A model generated the notes under the pieces. The model saw nothing but the letters and a program-made list of their open reading frames with translations. It was not told where the DNA came from and searched no databases. From Parietaria judaica (Eukaryota; Streptophyta; Magnoliopsida; Rosales; Urticaceae): a stretch of 64,000 nucleotides of DNA. Below, in pieces: positions 49,261-60,926 of the stretch. The stretch is taken from contig OX940865.1 in NCBI GenBank assembly GCA_954871525.1, positions 15,700,606 through 15,764,605 on the forward strand. The letters are read 5' to 3'. Position 1 is the first letter of the stretch. Every line of letters begins with the position of its first letter. A program made the position numbers and the translations under genes.

Positions 49261-49668
49261 GGAAACTTGAAAATATATTCCTCAAATCACAAGTATAACG
49301 TTTTCTACTCATAAAACTGTCAAACTTTGTGCAAAAAATTATCAACCCATACCCGAAAAAATGTCAAAGCTAAGACAATATTACCCAACTAATTTTTAAT
49401 ATTGCCTAATTATTACATGCTATTTTATTTTACTCTTTCAATTTTTTTTCTTTCAAATACCAGAAGCTGACAATCTTTACTCATGAAATTATCCAACTTT
49501 GTGCTAAAACTGGTCTAAAATTATAGTTTCTCAGCTCAAGTTGAGAAAATGATATTTTTTTGTCTAAAATAAGATAAAATAAATTTGAGGATTAAATATT
49601 TAAATTCATAAAAATGGGGAACAAAAACGTTGAACCTATGGTTTGAAGAATATTTTTTCAAGTTTTCC
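49261..49668. mobile_element. 408-bp MITE with ~27-bp terminal inverted repeats
   Basis: The left end GGAAACTTGAAAATATATTC matches the inverted right end GGAAAACTTGAAAAAATATT with few changes, continuing CTCAAA/TTCAAA. It is inserted in (TA)n, which hides the target duplication. The ends resemble those of the larger element at 25488 only in the first bases. Confidence 0.65.
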
Positions 49669-50766
49669 TATATATATACACATTTATATTATATATATAT
49701 GTATTACAGGAAATGAAATAATTCCCATTCTTTTGGAATTAAGAAGGAAGATGGAAAGCATATGCATACTATTTTATTCAACTTTGTGAGAATTTCTACT
49801 AGTTGTCCAATTGTTTTAAAATAGATCCCTATATGAAAAAGATAAAGCATTCAGTAGTAGGCAAGCTAGAATAGAAAGTTCCAATAGAATAAGTCAATGG
49901 TCAACGTTGACTTTAATATCATGCAAAATTATTTTCCGCCATATGTAGTTGAGACTCGAGTATACACTACATAGAATTTTGATTTATTTTATAAATTTTT
50001 AAAAAGAGACAGGTTTCGGTGCCTCGTCCAAATTATTAAAAAAATATGAAAAAATTAAACTAAAATCTTGAATCTTTTTAAAGTTTAGAGAGAGCAACCG
50101 TCTCTGATTTTCACTAACTGATATTAACCTTTCATAACCATTTTTTTTTTACGTAATAGTGCATTTAAAAAAAATAATATTATTTTAATTTTGTTTATAA
50201 ATATTTACTTTCGTTAATGATAAAAGAAAATCTTGAAAAGAAAAAGAGACAAAACATTGGATAAATTTTTATCCTTTAAATACCAGTCAAACAAAAATTA
50301 AAGAGATCCATTCAACCAAAATACAAAATAAGAATTATAGAGATTTATTTTTTGGTGGCTTGAATTCAATAGGATCGTTATTTATTACTAAGCTGAATGT
50401 TTTGAATTGTGACACGTTAAGCTCGTAATTATCTCCTTAATTATGGCCTAATTTGACCTTTAAATCTTAAATTCAAATACGAAAATTTTCCCATTACATG
50501 TAATCTCTATCGCTCTCTACAGGTTTCAAAAACTATATTTTGTTCACACATTCAATATTCAAGGCCATTTTCTTTTTATGAGGCTATCTCTCCTTAATGT
50601 GTACACAATAACTATACATGTAACATGTTTTTATATGTTAGTAATTTATACCCAAATTAATCTTGAGTTTGTCGCGAGGTTCTATAGACAAAAAGTCTAT
50701 TTTTGAGGCTATTGGAAAAATGATATATCTAAAAAAATTGACTAAAAAGTTTATAACTTTTTTTTA

Positions 50767-51167
50767 ATGGGTTGATGACGGCAAAAATACCAAAAATTTA
50801 TTAAAAAAACTCTTCGCGTACTCAAATTTAAAAGTGGTGACAAAAGTACTCAAAGTCACATTTGGAGCATTAACCACTTCATTCTCGTTACACAGTTAAC
50901 TTACTCATTTAAATCTGGCCACATGGACAAACGTGTGGGTTGCTGACGTAGTAATTTTTTGCCACATAGATGAGCCCAGTTAGGGTTTAATTCATTGTTT
51001 TGTCATAAATGAGGCTGATGTGGGCTCGTCCACGTGGCCAAAAATTGCTATATCAGTAACTCACGTTTGTCTACATGGCCAGAGTTAACGGATAAGTTAA
51101 CGGATAAGTTGACTACACAAAGAGTTCTTTAATCAAATTATAGGTATTTTCGCCGTCATTAACCCAT
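50767..51167. mobile_element. 401-bp MITE with 26-bp terminal inverted repeats
   Basis: The left end AATGGGTTGATGACGGCAAA matches the inverted right end AATGGGTTAATGACGGCGAA, continuing AATACC in both. The inner part has further inverted blocks around GATGAGCCCA / TGGGCTCGTC. No coding sequence. Confidence 0.7.
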
Positions 51168-51355
51168 TTTAAATCAATCATATTCATATGTGAAGCGTTT
51201 ATTGTTTAAATTTTAGTGAACACGTGTTATTTCGATTTTGTAAACTTAGTGGTCGCTAAGCAATAATTAGTCGTACAAATGTGAAATGTACATGATTTTT
51301 TGTATTCGTTTTCTTCTTCACATGTTTGTTTTCTTACCGATGAGAATATATACAC

Positions 51356-51500
51356 CAAGGTTTAAAATGCTGCTTGCCGATGTCGTTTCACATTTTTTGT
51401 TTTACGGATATATCGTTTGCCGATGAGTATGTCGATGGGCAAATGGTAAAAAAAGGACATGCCGCATGCCGCATATACCGCATGGGTGTACGCATGCCGA
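51356..51500 (+). repeat. Dispersed repeat, copy 1
   Basis: AAGGTTTAAAATGCTGCTTGCCGATGTCG followed by GTTTTACGGATATATCG. The same family appears inverted at 56530-56712. Repeated GCCGATG and GCATGCCG units fill both. Confidence 0.5.
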
Positions 51501-52589
51501 TGGGGTTTCCAACGGATATTTTGTAAAAAATATTTGAGTATTTAAGCAAGATATTTATATAGGTTCAAAACTACATATTTAATAAATACAAGACATAATT
51601 GTATACAACAAAACACATTTGTAACTTAAATAAGTAGGTGAAATGTATAATGTTATGTCACTTTATTAGTTGAAGTGTATAATATTAAGTCAAATATTAA
51701 TTGGTATTTTTGCCGAAAGCTATTTTTGCCAAAAGTTTAATTGGTATTTTTGCCAAAATCTACTAAAAGTTAATTTTTAGCAAAATTCCATTTATTTTTT
51801 GCACATTTTACACACAAAAACGAAAAACAAAATTCCATCCACGTGCCCATGCGAAAAATGTAAAAAATGGTAAAAATTCAGCGAAACGAAATAGTTTTCG
51901 TTTCGCATACCTCCAAAAAACGAAATCAATGAAATGTCGACCGATTTTCGCGAAATTTTGCTCCTTGCTATACAGAAGTGAAAAACAATTCATATTAAAC
52001 ATTTGTAACGTGGCATGCATGCGCGATTATAACATGCAAAGCATCTATATATATATATATATACATATAAATACACTAGGTTAAGTACGAATATTTACTC
52101 GATTTAAGAATCAATTTTTTTTTTTGAAATATAAGCAATTGTCTTTTTTGAAATATGGAATAATCTTCGATCTCATAGTCCAATTGTCTCTTGAATCGAA
52201 TTTTGTGGTCCTACTACCCTATTTGATGCAAGCGTACATGATTTTTATTATTGCAATTTAAATTTTTAAAGTTTATTATAAAAAAAAATAGATTGTTAAG
52301 GCGACATCAGTATTCCTAAACCTCGTAATACAAAGAACTTGTGGCTTTTTGTGAATAGTGGAACTTTTTCTCGGTTATTAAATTTCATTGATATAAATGT
52401 TACTTATTATGTTTCATCTCTTTTCGACATTAATTGTTGTGAAAAACTTGATCTAGTGGTTTGTATATCTAACTCTTTTAATGTCGATTTATTTTAAATG
52501 AAGTCTTAACTAATTTTTTGAAGCTATGATTTAAGGAATTTTCCGTGAGCATAGCTCTTAGCTTTTTGTGGCAGTCATCAATCCCGTTA

Positions 52590-52894
52590 GCCGAGAGGGC
52601 AAGAACGAGTAAGTTGTGCACGATTATCGGAGATCATACATGTATGAGACTGTATGGTCGAAGAGGCTTAAAGAATTGATTTGTATTACTTATGTTAACA
52701 AGATGCATATTTTTTTCGGTAGTCCGTTCATAGGAACTCCAAAGTTAAGTGTGCTTAACTTGGAGTAGTCCTGGGATGGGTGACATCTTGAGAAGTTTCT
52801 CGAAAAGTGTGAGAGTAAGGATAAAGCACGCTGAAAATAAGCGTGCTGGTCTATGAGGACAGCCGTCGATTCGATTAAATAGCCGGGGCATTAC
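52590..52894 (+). mobile_element. Cassandra-type TRIM LTR (probably solo or truncated)
   Basis: The sequence follows the Cassandra LTR plan I remember. It has GCCGAGAGGGCAAGAACGAG, then GTATGAGACTGTATGGTCGA followed by AGAGGCTTAAA, then a 5S rRNA-like block (52733-52810), then AAAGCACGCTG..AAGCGTGCTGG and a terminal AGCCGGGGCATTAC. Cassandra elements are short non-autonomous LTR retrotransposons whose LTRs carry a 5S-derived region with RNA polymerase III promoter boxes. No second LTR was found nearby. The 5' end is uncertain; the 3' end lacks the usual final CA. Confidence 0.75.
52733..52810 (+). other. 5S rRNA-derived segment inside the Cassandra-type LTR
   Basis: Box A reads AGTTAAGTGTGC, one base off the plant 5S box A AGTTAAGCGTGC. 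Box C reads GTCCTGGGATGGGTGAC, close to the 5S box C. The flanks GGAACTCC and TCTTGAGAAGT also follow 5S. It is too diverged to be a working 5S rRNA gene. Confidence 0.75.
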
Positions 52895-54125
52895 TTTTTG
52901 ACAATATTATTCAATCGTAGTTTTTTTCGCCCCTAGTAAAATTGCTATGAGTACAAATTTCTCTAGAGCCCTTACAATTAACATCATTTTCTAGAAAATC
53001 ATTGGCTGCAAATTTTTTTAGATGTGTTTTTTTTTTTTTTTTTTTTGAGAAAATGATTATATTACAATTGTTATTTGACTCTTCTTTTTTGTCGTGTTTT
53101 TTTTTTCCTTCTTAGTTTTTGAAAAATACCTTGTACATTTGTTTATAATTACTTTATGTTTTAAAACGCTAACCTTAAACCAAACAAAAATAAATAAATA
53201 AAATATTATGTAATATTTCTTCTCATTGGTTATCTCTACATGTTTTGTATCACGCTTATAGCCACATACACACACATGTACACACATGCCTATATGTATA
53301 TATGTTGGTTATATTAGGTGATCAACACGTGGTTTGTATGTTTATATATATTTTTTTGACTATAGTGTATAAACTGAGACTGCCGCAACTTTGGATTTTA
53401 CTCATTGGCTTTATAAAGATACCGACCTACAAAGATTTTGAAAAGAATTTACCGACCTAAAGTTAACCTCCAGTGATCCTACATGCACCGATACCATCAA
53501 GATCAAGATTTTTTAAACTTCGCTAATATTCGAAGAATACTCGGTTTTTTTAACCATTTTTTTTTTCTTTTCACTATCGTTTTTTCTTCAATATTTTGTA
53601 GAATATCTGCAAATCCTTCCGCTAGTTGTGCTGTTTTTGACTTATAAAACTCAAAATTTCTGCAAAATTTTCACTATTTTTTTACAAAAATTCATAATTT
53701 TCATTTAATTTTTTAATTATAACTAAGACTCTTAATTATTATTAATATAGAAAAATTCCTCAATAAATTTTACGACAAATGCATCGATAAATAGTAAAAT
53801 AGAACTATCAATTTTTCTTCGATAACGATATTGAGAGAACATTGATATTGATTGATATATAAATATAAATATATAGTTTAAAAGGGTTAATCCATAAATA
53901 AAGAATTCTCATTTATTATTTGTATTGACAATGATACATAACATGACATGTAATAACACTAGATCATATGGCTAGGAAATTATCGGGAAATACATATTCC
54001 CTCCTTTCGTATGAAAACATTAAAGACGAATGGTGTAAGAGAAGTCTCTAACTAACAAGAAGTTATTATTCGTTAAATAATAATCATATATATAATTAAT
54101 ATGAGATGAAGTAACTAACCAAAGC

Positions 54126-55613
54126 CTAGTCTTGACGACGACGACCGTTCTCTCTTATCACGTCCTCGATGAGAGACGAAGTGTTCAAGTCAGAAGATCC
54201 TCCTTTTCCGAAAGCCCTAGTCGCCATCTCGCCGAGCTCTCTCACTCGGTCTCTCCGGTTCCGTGCCTCGCGATTGCCGTCATCACCGTCCGTTAGCATG
54301 ACTCGGTTGATGGCCCTCGTCACGGCGTCTCTCATCACCAGCACCCCTACTTTCTCCTCCTGACCCCACCGGACCTGCGATTCGACCCCAACCCTAACGC
54401 CGATCTCGAGCACATCGACGAGCAGCTTCTCGTTGAGGAACTGGTCAGCGAAGAGTGGCCACGTGATCATCGGGACGCCGGCCGCTACCGCCTCGAGCGA
54501 GGAGTTCCAACCGCAGTGCGTCAAGAACGCGCCCACCGCTCGATGGGCCAGGATCAGCACCTGTGGGGCCCATCCTTTGACCAAAAGTCCTCTCCCTTTC
54601 ACTCTCTCCTCGAATTTATCCTCCAAAAGCCACTCTTCAAACTTTTCGAAGCTGTTCTCTTCTCTCTTCACCACCCACACGAACGGCTTACCACTCGCCG
54701 CCAAACCCTCGCCGAGCTCTACCAGCTGCGACACGAGCAAACGACACTGACTTCCTAAGCATGCGTAAACGACAGAGTGTGGTTCCTTCTGGTCAAGCCA
54801 GTCGAGGCACTCCTGTCGACCGATCGACGAAACGTTGCCTCGCTCCACTTTGTCTAGATTGTCGTCGTTGCATAGTGAAACCGGACCGATGCACCAAACT
54901 TTTTTGCCGAAAGCTCTAGAGAAGAGCTCGTGAGAGCCTTTCTCAATCGCTTCGAAGCTGTTCACGACGACGCCGAAGGAGTCGGATTCAGCATCTTTCA
55001 TCTTGCCCCGGAAATCGTCCAGATCGGGCTGAGCGACGAATGCGCCGGGAAGTTGAGCCCTCGTGATGAGAATCTCCTGGCCGAGGCCAGAACCCGGAAT
55101 TGGAAACGGCTCAGTTTCGGATGTGACCGAGCAGTGAGAGTTGTGAAGCTTCATGTTGTGCGTAGCCAAGAGAGAGAAGCAGCACATGCCGTGGAAGACG
55201 ATCCTCGGGATGTTAAACTTCTTCGCTGTCTCCGTCGTCCAAAAGAGGCACTTGTCAGAGATTATGCAGCTAGGGCTAGGGTTTTGCTCTCCGATGTACT
55301 GCTCCACCGGTTTTTGCAGCATGTTGAGGGCTTGGAAGAATTTTCCGAGGAGGTCCCGCGAAGGCAAGCTATCGAGATTCTCGTACCCGATTGGGAGTCC
55401 AAACTCTTTGCTCGGAAACTTGATCGAAATGAGCCTGATCGGAAGACCCGAGCTCTGAGCCCGAGAGATTACCGTCTCGAATCTTGCCGCGTTGTGAGTA
55501 GTGGTGATTAAGCTGACCAAAACGCCGCGTTTTGCCAAGATCCTGGCCATGTCGATCATGGGGATCATGTGGCCTTGCGCCATGAGCGGGATCAGCACGA
55601 AGTGAAGAGCCAT
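54126..55613 (-). CDS. UDP-glycosyltransferase, UGT73-like (family 1 GT-B)
   Basis: An intronless minus-strand gene encoding 495 residues. It should transfer a sugar from UDP-sugar to a small hydrophobic acceptor in the cytosol. The N-terminus MALHFVLIPLMAQGHMIPMI contains the likely catalytic His15, and Asp120 (CIISDKC) is the expected activating partner. The 44-residue PSPG box at 348-391 runs from WAPQVLILAH to WPLFADQ; the last Gln favours UDP-glucose by family rule. MAQGHMIPMIDMA and the KFPSKEFGLPIGYENLDSLP region fit UGT73-type enzymes, known for flavonoids, steroids and other acceptors; the acceptor here is unknown. I chose the ATG at 55613, because the longer frame from 55637 adds eight residues with no family match. 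A TATTTATAG box lies at 55709-55717. Confidence 0.92.
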   Translation of the reverse strand: MALHFVLIPLMAQGHMIPMIDMARILAKRGVLVSLITTTHNAARFETVISRAQSSGLPIRLISIKFPSKEFGLPIGYENLDSLPSRDLLGKFFQALNMLQKPVEQYIGEQNPSPSCIISDKCLFWTTETAKKFNIPRIVFHGMCCFSLLATHNMKLHNSHCSVTSETEPFPIPGSGLGQEILITRAQLPGAFVAQPDLDDFRGKMKDAESDSFGVVVNSFEAIEKGSHELFSRAFGKKVWCIGPVSLCNDDNLDKVERGNVSSIGRQECLDWLDQKEPHSVVYACLGSQCRLLVSQLVELGEGLAASGKPFVWVVKREENSFEKFEEWLLEDKFEERVKGRGLLVKGWAPQVLILAHRAVGAFLTHCGWNSSLEAVAAGVPMITWPLFADQFLNEKLLVDVLEIGVRVGVESQVRWGQEEKVGVLVMRDAVTRAINRVMLTDGDDGNREARNRRDRVRELGEMATRAFGKGGSSDLNTSSLIEDVIRENGRRRQD

Positions 55614-55708
55614 GGCTTTCTCTTTTAATGATATCAAAATGGTGATATAGTTTCAGAGATACAGATATTGCTAGGTAATGAGTTGGTAATGATGATTAAT
55701 GTGATGAA

Positions 55709-55717
55709 CTATAAATA
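55709..55717 (-). promoter_or_regulatory. Candidate TATA box of the glycosyltransferase gene
   Basis: Minus-strand TATTTATAG about 95-105 nt upstream of the ATG at 55613. Confidence 0.4.
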
Positions 55718-55759
55718 CACATAATATGTCATATATGTGTATATATATATATATATAGT

Positions 55760-57365
55760 GTATGTGAGGTGCCTTACTATTCATTAGATTTGTTTAAGAA
55801 ATTGCTTATTTATATCTTTATTTTTGTTTATGTAAGAATATACCTTCAAAATTTATAAACAGCCAAAATATACCCTCTTAGTATAATTTTACAATACTAC
55901 CCTCTATGTTTCTAATTTTAATTAATTTATTAAAAAAATTACTAAGATAAACAATTTGTCATATTTGATTCTGTGTATTTTTTTTTTCAAAATGGAGCGA
56001 GAGACTATATAAAAAAATTCTAAAATTATGAATTAAGGGATAATATTGAAATTTGAAGTTTTGAAAAATTAAAATGTTGCTAGTGTAAAAATGAAACTAA
56101 AATATGGTTTGAGGACGGTATATTTTAGCTATTTTGTAAAATAGAAGGTATATTTTCATAAAATAAAAAATAAAATAGATAATATATAAAAGTAGGCTCT
56201 TAATTTGTATATAATTTGAATCTTTCACTACGAAGCTATTGACTTTGACTTTTGAATCTTTCAACTTTGAAACACGTTGGCCGGTGATGCACACGATGTA
56301 TGTGAATAAATTTATATATTATAGGATATTTTAATTGCTTAAGAGTAAACGATATTTTGATAAAATACTTGAGTTGGATCTTTATTTTTCATATTGCCTA
56401 AAAAGCTTGTGCATCAAGGATAAGAATTCTGCGTATGAATAGATGATTGTGTCATATACACAGCCGGAAAAAGTATAATAAAATTATAGGAAAAAAAAAA
56501 GACTTTCATTCATCCAATTATATAAAGCAAGGTATTAAATTTCCCGAATATCCATCGGCATGCCCATCAAAATTCTTTTTTTGAGGATATGCGAAACGAT
56601 ATATCCATCGGCATACCCACCGAAATACATATCGAGATACATATCGACAAGCGATGTATCCGTAAAATAAAAAGTGCAAAATGACATCGGCAAGCGGTAT
56701 TTAAAACCTTGATATAAATATAAACTCAATTATTGTAATTTGTATTTTATATGTCATGATAAATTTCTAGTCATTTCAGTACAACATCACTATGAGAATT
56801 TTCTATTGTGGGTTGTCTTATCATTTTTATTGCAGACTAGTATATATTCTACAGAGCTAGGGTCCTTCATAAATTATTAAGAAATACTATTTTGCTAAAC
56901 TTAAATTCCATGAATAATCTGGTGGAGACTTAGATAATATTTAAAAAAAAAAAAATGAAGATCCGAAATTTCGCAGTGAAATAAGATCAGAATAAAGTTG
57001 GCACACATGAAACAAAAGTAATAAATAAGATTCAGAATAAAATTGATCAAAATACTAAAAATTTCCATAACAAAACAAAAGATTATTAATAAAATCTAAA
57101 ATTATATTTTGTACAAATATCACCATTAATTTAATTAGAATCGAATTTCAAGAAATGAATACAAAATTTACAAATAATTCCCAAGAATATAACAAGCTTT
57201 TACTTTCTAGAAATATAAAATATGTATCAAAATTCATACTAATGGCTTTATCTCTCACCGTTTCATTTGCAGTGACGTGTTAAGCCCTTCTAGTTTATTT
57301 TATTCAGTCATGACTCATGAGTCGGTCAATAAAAGATTTTCATTAAAAATAGATCAAATTGATTA
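55760..57365. other. Gene-free stretch
   Basis: AT-rich. Only the inverted copy of the dispersed repeat at 56530-56712 stands out. Confidence 0.55.
56530..56712 (-). repeat. Dispersed repeat, copy 2 (inverted relative to 51356-51500)
   Basis: Read on the minus strand it begins CAAGGTTTTAAATACCGCTT followed by GCCGATGTC, then TTTTACGGATACATCG. It matches the copy near 51356. Confidence 0.5.
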
Positions 57366-58866
57366 TAGTTTTGCATGGATACTAACTTTGTCTCAATCGA
57401 GGTACATATGGTTTTCTTTATAGTAAATTAATGGTATTTTTCTTGTTACGTGATTGACAAGTTTAATTGTCATAGATTTTACGTACTGAAATTACGTAGA
57501 GACATATGCATGGTTTATTCATATTAAACGATGCTTCTTTTCTGGTTAGTTACTCTTAATTCTTAAGTTAAGACCAAGAAATTATTGCTTTGCCTTTTGG
57601 TGTTGAAAATTCAGTCTTTCTGCGTGTTCAAACGAAGTTGGTAATCATGGCAACAAATTAGACTTTCACTAACTTCGTTTGTCAAGTATACGTGAAAAAG
57701 ACAATAGAACTTAGAACGATTTAAAAAGGGCATAGTTTACTTGGTATGTTAAGTACCACATAGAAAAAACATAAGGACTTAGCACGGTAACAAAAATCAC
57801 GAGTTATTGACTAAATCCGCTCTATAAGAAAAATGATGAACATGCACTTTGAAAGCTAAAACTCGACAATTTTTCATATCATTTAAAACCTAATCAATTA
57901 CAAACCATATGGAACCCATCATACAGAGGGTTAAAAATAAACAATAAAGGAAACTAAAACGGTATAAGGGAATAAATACCCTAAACCCCTAAACCAAATA
58001 AATTAGAAATGGAAATGCGATAATAAGAAATAAAGAGACAAATTAAAAAGCTGAAAATCGCATATTAAAGACGAGAAATCACATGAAGTTTGGCCGTGAT
58101 CCTGGTTATTTCTTACCTTATTTGCTCGGCATCATTCTCCCGTGGTTGAGAAAATTCTACTTTTTTGAACCGGACCGTGTACCAATTTTTTTGAACTAGG
58201 TACCCGAGCCCGGTGTGTCCCAAAGTGACGTCCTGGGGTATACTCGAGAGAAATGGAATTCGACCTCTCGGGCGGGTATCCAAAAATTGCTACCCACATC
58301 CGATCCGGAAATCCGAGTACCCAAATATTCGAGTATCTAATTTTTAAAACCCATAATTATTACCCGAATCCTGTTTTGGAAATCGGATTCGGGTTTGTGT
58401 CTCTCCAAAAAAAAAAAAAAACATAATTCCTATTGTTTCATAATTAAGATGCATAAAAAAAACATAGTCTTACCATCTTTTCTTCATTTGTGCCAGCTTG
58501 TTTTAAAAAAATTAAAGTATAAATAAATCGGGTACCGCCATATCAAGTAATTGGTTTAAAAAAATAATAATACCCGATACCCATATTCAAACTTTTATCC
58601 GATTTCCGGGTTTTATTTTCAGCCTCCGTACTAGTTACTCTGTCTGAATCGAGGTACACATGTTTGTTTTTTGTTAATATTAGTAAACTAATTAATGGTA
58701 TTTTTCTTGTTACGTGACTGACGGGTTTTTCCGTAATTCTTACGTTTATACGAAACACGTAACCACATGCATGGTTTATTCATACTAAATTAAGCCTCTT
58801 TTCTGGTCAGTTTACTCTCAACTCTCAAGACCAAGAAATTATTGCTTTGTCTTTTGATGTTGAAAA
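57366..58866. repeat. Two ~240-bp direct repeats 1.26 kb apart
   Basis: Blocks 57366-57605 and 58624-58866 share AATCGAGGTACA, TTAATGGTATTTTTCTTGTT followed by ACGTGA, CATGCATGGTTTATTCATA, and AGACCAAGAAATTATTGCTT, in the same order. Between them lie AT-rich DNA and a GGGTACC/TACCCGA-rich piece (58180-58620) that looks like a degraded MITE. No gene was found. Confidence 0.6.
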
Positions 58867-58947
58867 AAAAATAAAAAAATCATTAATCTTCATGCTTTCC
58901 AAATGAAATTAATGGTACAATATTCAAACATACTGAATATATATATA

Positions 58948-60619
58948 CAGGGGTGGAGAAGGGGGGCGGCTGCCCCCATTTAGTCCGAACACGTTAGTTT
59001 TATTTTTATTTGTTCATATCATCAAAAGTTTATATATAAATAATAAGCATAGCATTTTTAGACTAAATATCACTATAGCCTGGTGGAATTTTGTTACTTT
59101 TAAAGTTATCCTCCAAGTTATAGCCCTTGTTTCAATTCCCAAACCCACCATATTTTTTAATGTTTTTTAGCAACACTTTTTTATGATTATAACTTCTTTT
59201 TTCCATGGTATTTTTGTACTTTACTTAATTATAAGTATACTAAAACGATTACAACTTACAAAATTAGAGAATAAAAACCACCAATCAATTTAAGACGTGC
59301 AAAGTTTTAAATATTGAAATAAAAAATTATATTAATATTTTGAGAACGTAACATGTAGATTTCTAATCATATAAAGATCCTAATGAACTATTTTCATAAA
59401 CCGAAAGTTCATAAAAAATAGTTATAATGCAATGTTTAATAGTACTTTCAATATCTCGTTTTGTTATGAAATTTATAATCAATTGATTTCTCCTAGAGGT
59501 GTCAAGAGGGCCGGGGTGGGCCGGCCCGGCCCATAACCCGTTAAGCCCGGCGGGACGGGTTTTGGAAAAGCCATCAAGGCCCACCCCGGCCCATGAACCC
59601 GAACCCACAATGTCACGGGGCGAGGTGGGGCGGGCTTTTTACGAGTCGAGTTTAGTGAGCTTTTACGGGTCGAATTTACTGGGCTTTTACGAGTCGGATT
59701 TAGTGGCCTTTTACGGGTCGAATTTAGTTGGGCTTTTACGAGTCAAATAATGAAATTGATTAGTAAGTTATGAAATTGATTAGCCAATTATAACTTGAAA
59801 GTTTAAAATTGATGAATGTCGAATTGATTCATGAATTTCAAGAGGAATTGATTCGTGAATTTCAAGATGTAGAGGTTCAATAGTGAATATGATAGTGATA
59901 ATTGAATAATAAAATGATAATAAGTTATTTTGAAATTAATTATTGAATATAAAATTAGAAAAGTGATTTATGAACGTGGCCCGTAATCATAAATTGTAAA
60001 GTTAAAACTAATGAATTAGGAATATGTTTTATACATGAAATTAATCAATGTTGTAATTGATTAATTCATTCTCAAACTAAAATTAAAATCAAATAATGCA
60101 AATCGATTAGCGAATTTTGATTAAAAAGTTAAAATTTAATTAAAAAATTTATGAACTACATTACGTAGAATGTATATACAAAATAAATTAATAGATCATG
60201 TAATATAAAGATAATTTTTAATTTCTATGACAATAAAATATTTAGAGTAATTTTTTATAATATTTTTATTAGTATAAATATTACAACATAATAGTCTTTT
60301 AATTTAAAAATATGGTTTTTGTGGGCATTTAAAGGGACAGGGCGGGTTTATGTGGGCTTTGGGGCGGGGCGAGGCGTGATTTTTAACGGGGCGGGGTGGG
60401 CTTTTTGGGCGGGGCGAGGCGGGTTCGGGGCGGGCCTAGGAAAGCATAACCCAGCCTGATCCTTTTGATAGGGGCGGGCCTAGCCCGGCCCACAAAAAAA
60501 ACGGGGCGGGGCGGGGCGAACCCGCTTTTTTTACGAGTCAGGGCGGGTGGCCCTGGGCCGGCCCGGCCTACTTGACACCTCTAATTTTGCCCCCCTCTTA
60601 GTCAGAGCTCTGGCTCCGC

Positions 60620-60623
<4 letters not shown>
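58948..60623. mobile_element. Outer hAT-like element with inverted ends, split by a nested element
   Basis: Left end CAGGGGTGGAGAAGGGGGGC; inverted right end TAGGGGCGGAGCCAGAGCTC with a later AAGAGGGGGGC block. The AGGGGCGGAGCC-type ends are common in plant DNA transposon relics. A second element sits inside at 59494-60583. No transposase frame is visible. Confidence 0.5.
59494..60583. mobile_element. Inner hAT-like MITE with 13-bp perfect inverted ends
   Basis: TAGAGGTGTCAAG at 59494-59506 is the exact reverse complement of 60571-60583. Both continue into GGCCGG/GGCCCGGCC-rich arms. The 8-bp flanks ATTTCTCC and ATTTTGCC agree at 6 of 8 positions, in line with an old hAT target duplication. 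The left arm has a short tandem TTTTACGRGTCGRATTTAGT array (59637-59750). The right arm is dense in GGGGCGGGGC runs that could form G-quadruplexes. Confidence 0.7.

Positions 60624-60680
<57 letters not shown>
60624..60680. repeat. (TA)n microsatellite
   Basis: Uninterrupted TA directly after the outer element. Confidence 0.9.
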
Positions 60681-60685
<5 letters not shown>

Positions 60686-60807
60686 CGTGAAGTTAAATAT
60701 ATAATGAAAGATCAAAATTGACTTAAAATGAAATATAGTAGTGCATATATCACATAAAAAATTGTTGAAATTATTTTCATAAGAAGAGGGTTGTAAAAGC
60801 TCTATCT

Positions 60808-60808
60808 A

Positions 60809-60889
<81 letters not shown>
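60808..60889. repeat. (TAA)n microsatellite
   Basis: About 27 TAA units without interruption. Confidence 0.95.
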
Positions 60890-60890
<1 letters not shown>

Positions 60891-60926
60891 TTACCATGCT
60901 GGCCAACAAAACTTGAAATTTTAGGT

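Larger units (their letters stand above)
46326..54125. other. 7.8-kb gene-free, transposon-rich stretch
   Basis: No gene found on either strand; ORFs here are short and AT-driven. The recognised contents, listed separately, are a long foldback at 48470-48985, MITEs at 49261-49668 and 50767-51167, a dispersed repeat at 51356-51500, and a 5S-bearing LTR at 52590-52894. The remainder is AT-rich with poly-T and (TA)n tracts. Confidence 0.6.

Noticed and set aside
52733..52810. A true 5S rRNA gene
   Set aside because: Too many changes outside the promoter boxes, a single copy, and surrounded by Cassandra LTR sequence.
54930..55511. Plus-strand ORF (193 codons) opposite the glycosyltransferase
   Set aside because: A shadow frame of the real gene with no family match.
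55614..55637. Longer N-terminus of the glycosyltransferase (503 residues)
   Set aside because: The extra eight residues have no family counterpart, while MALHFVL at 55613 matches the usual start region.
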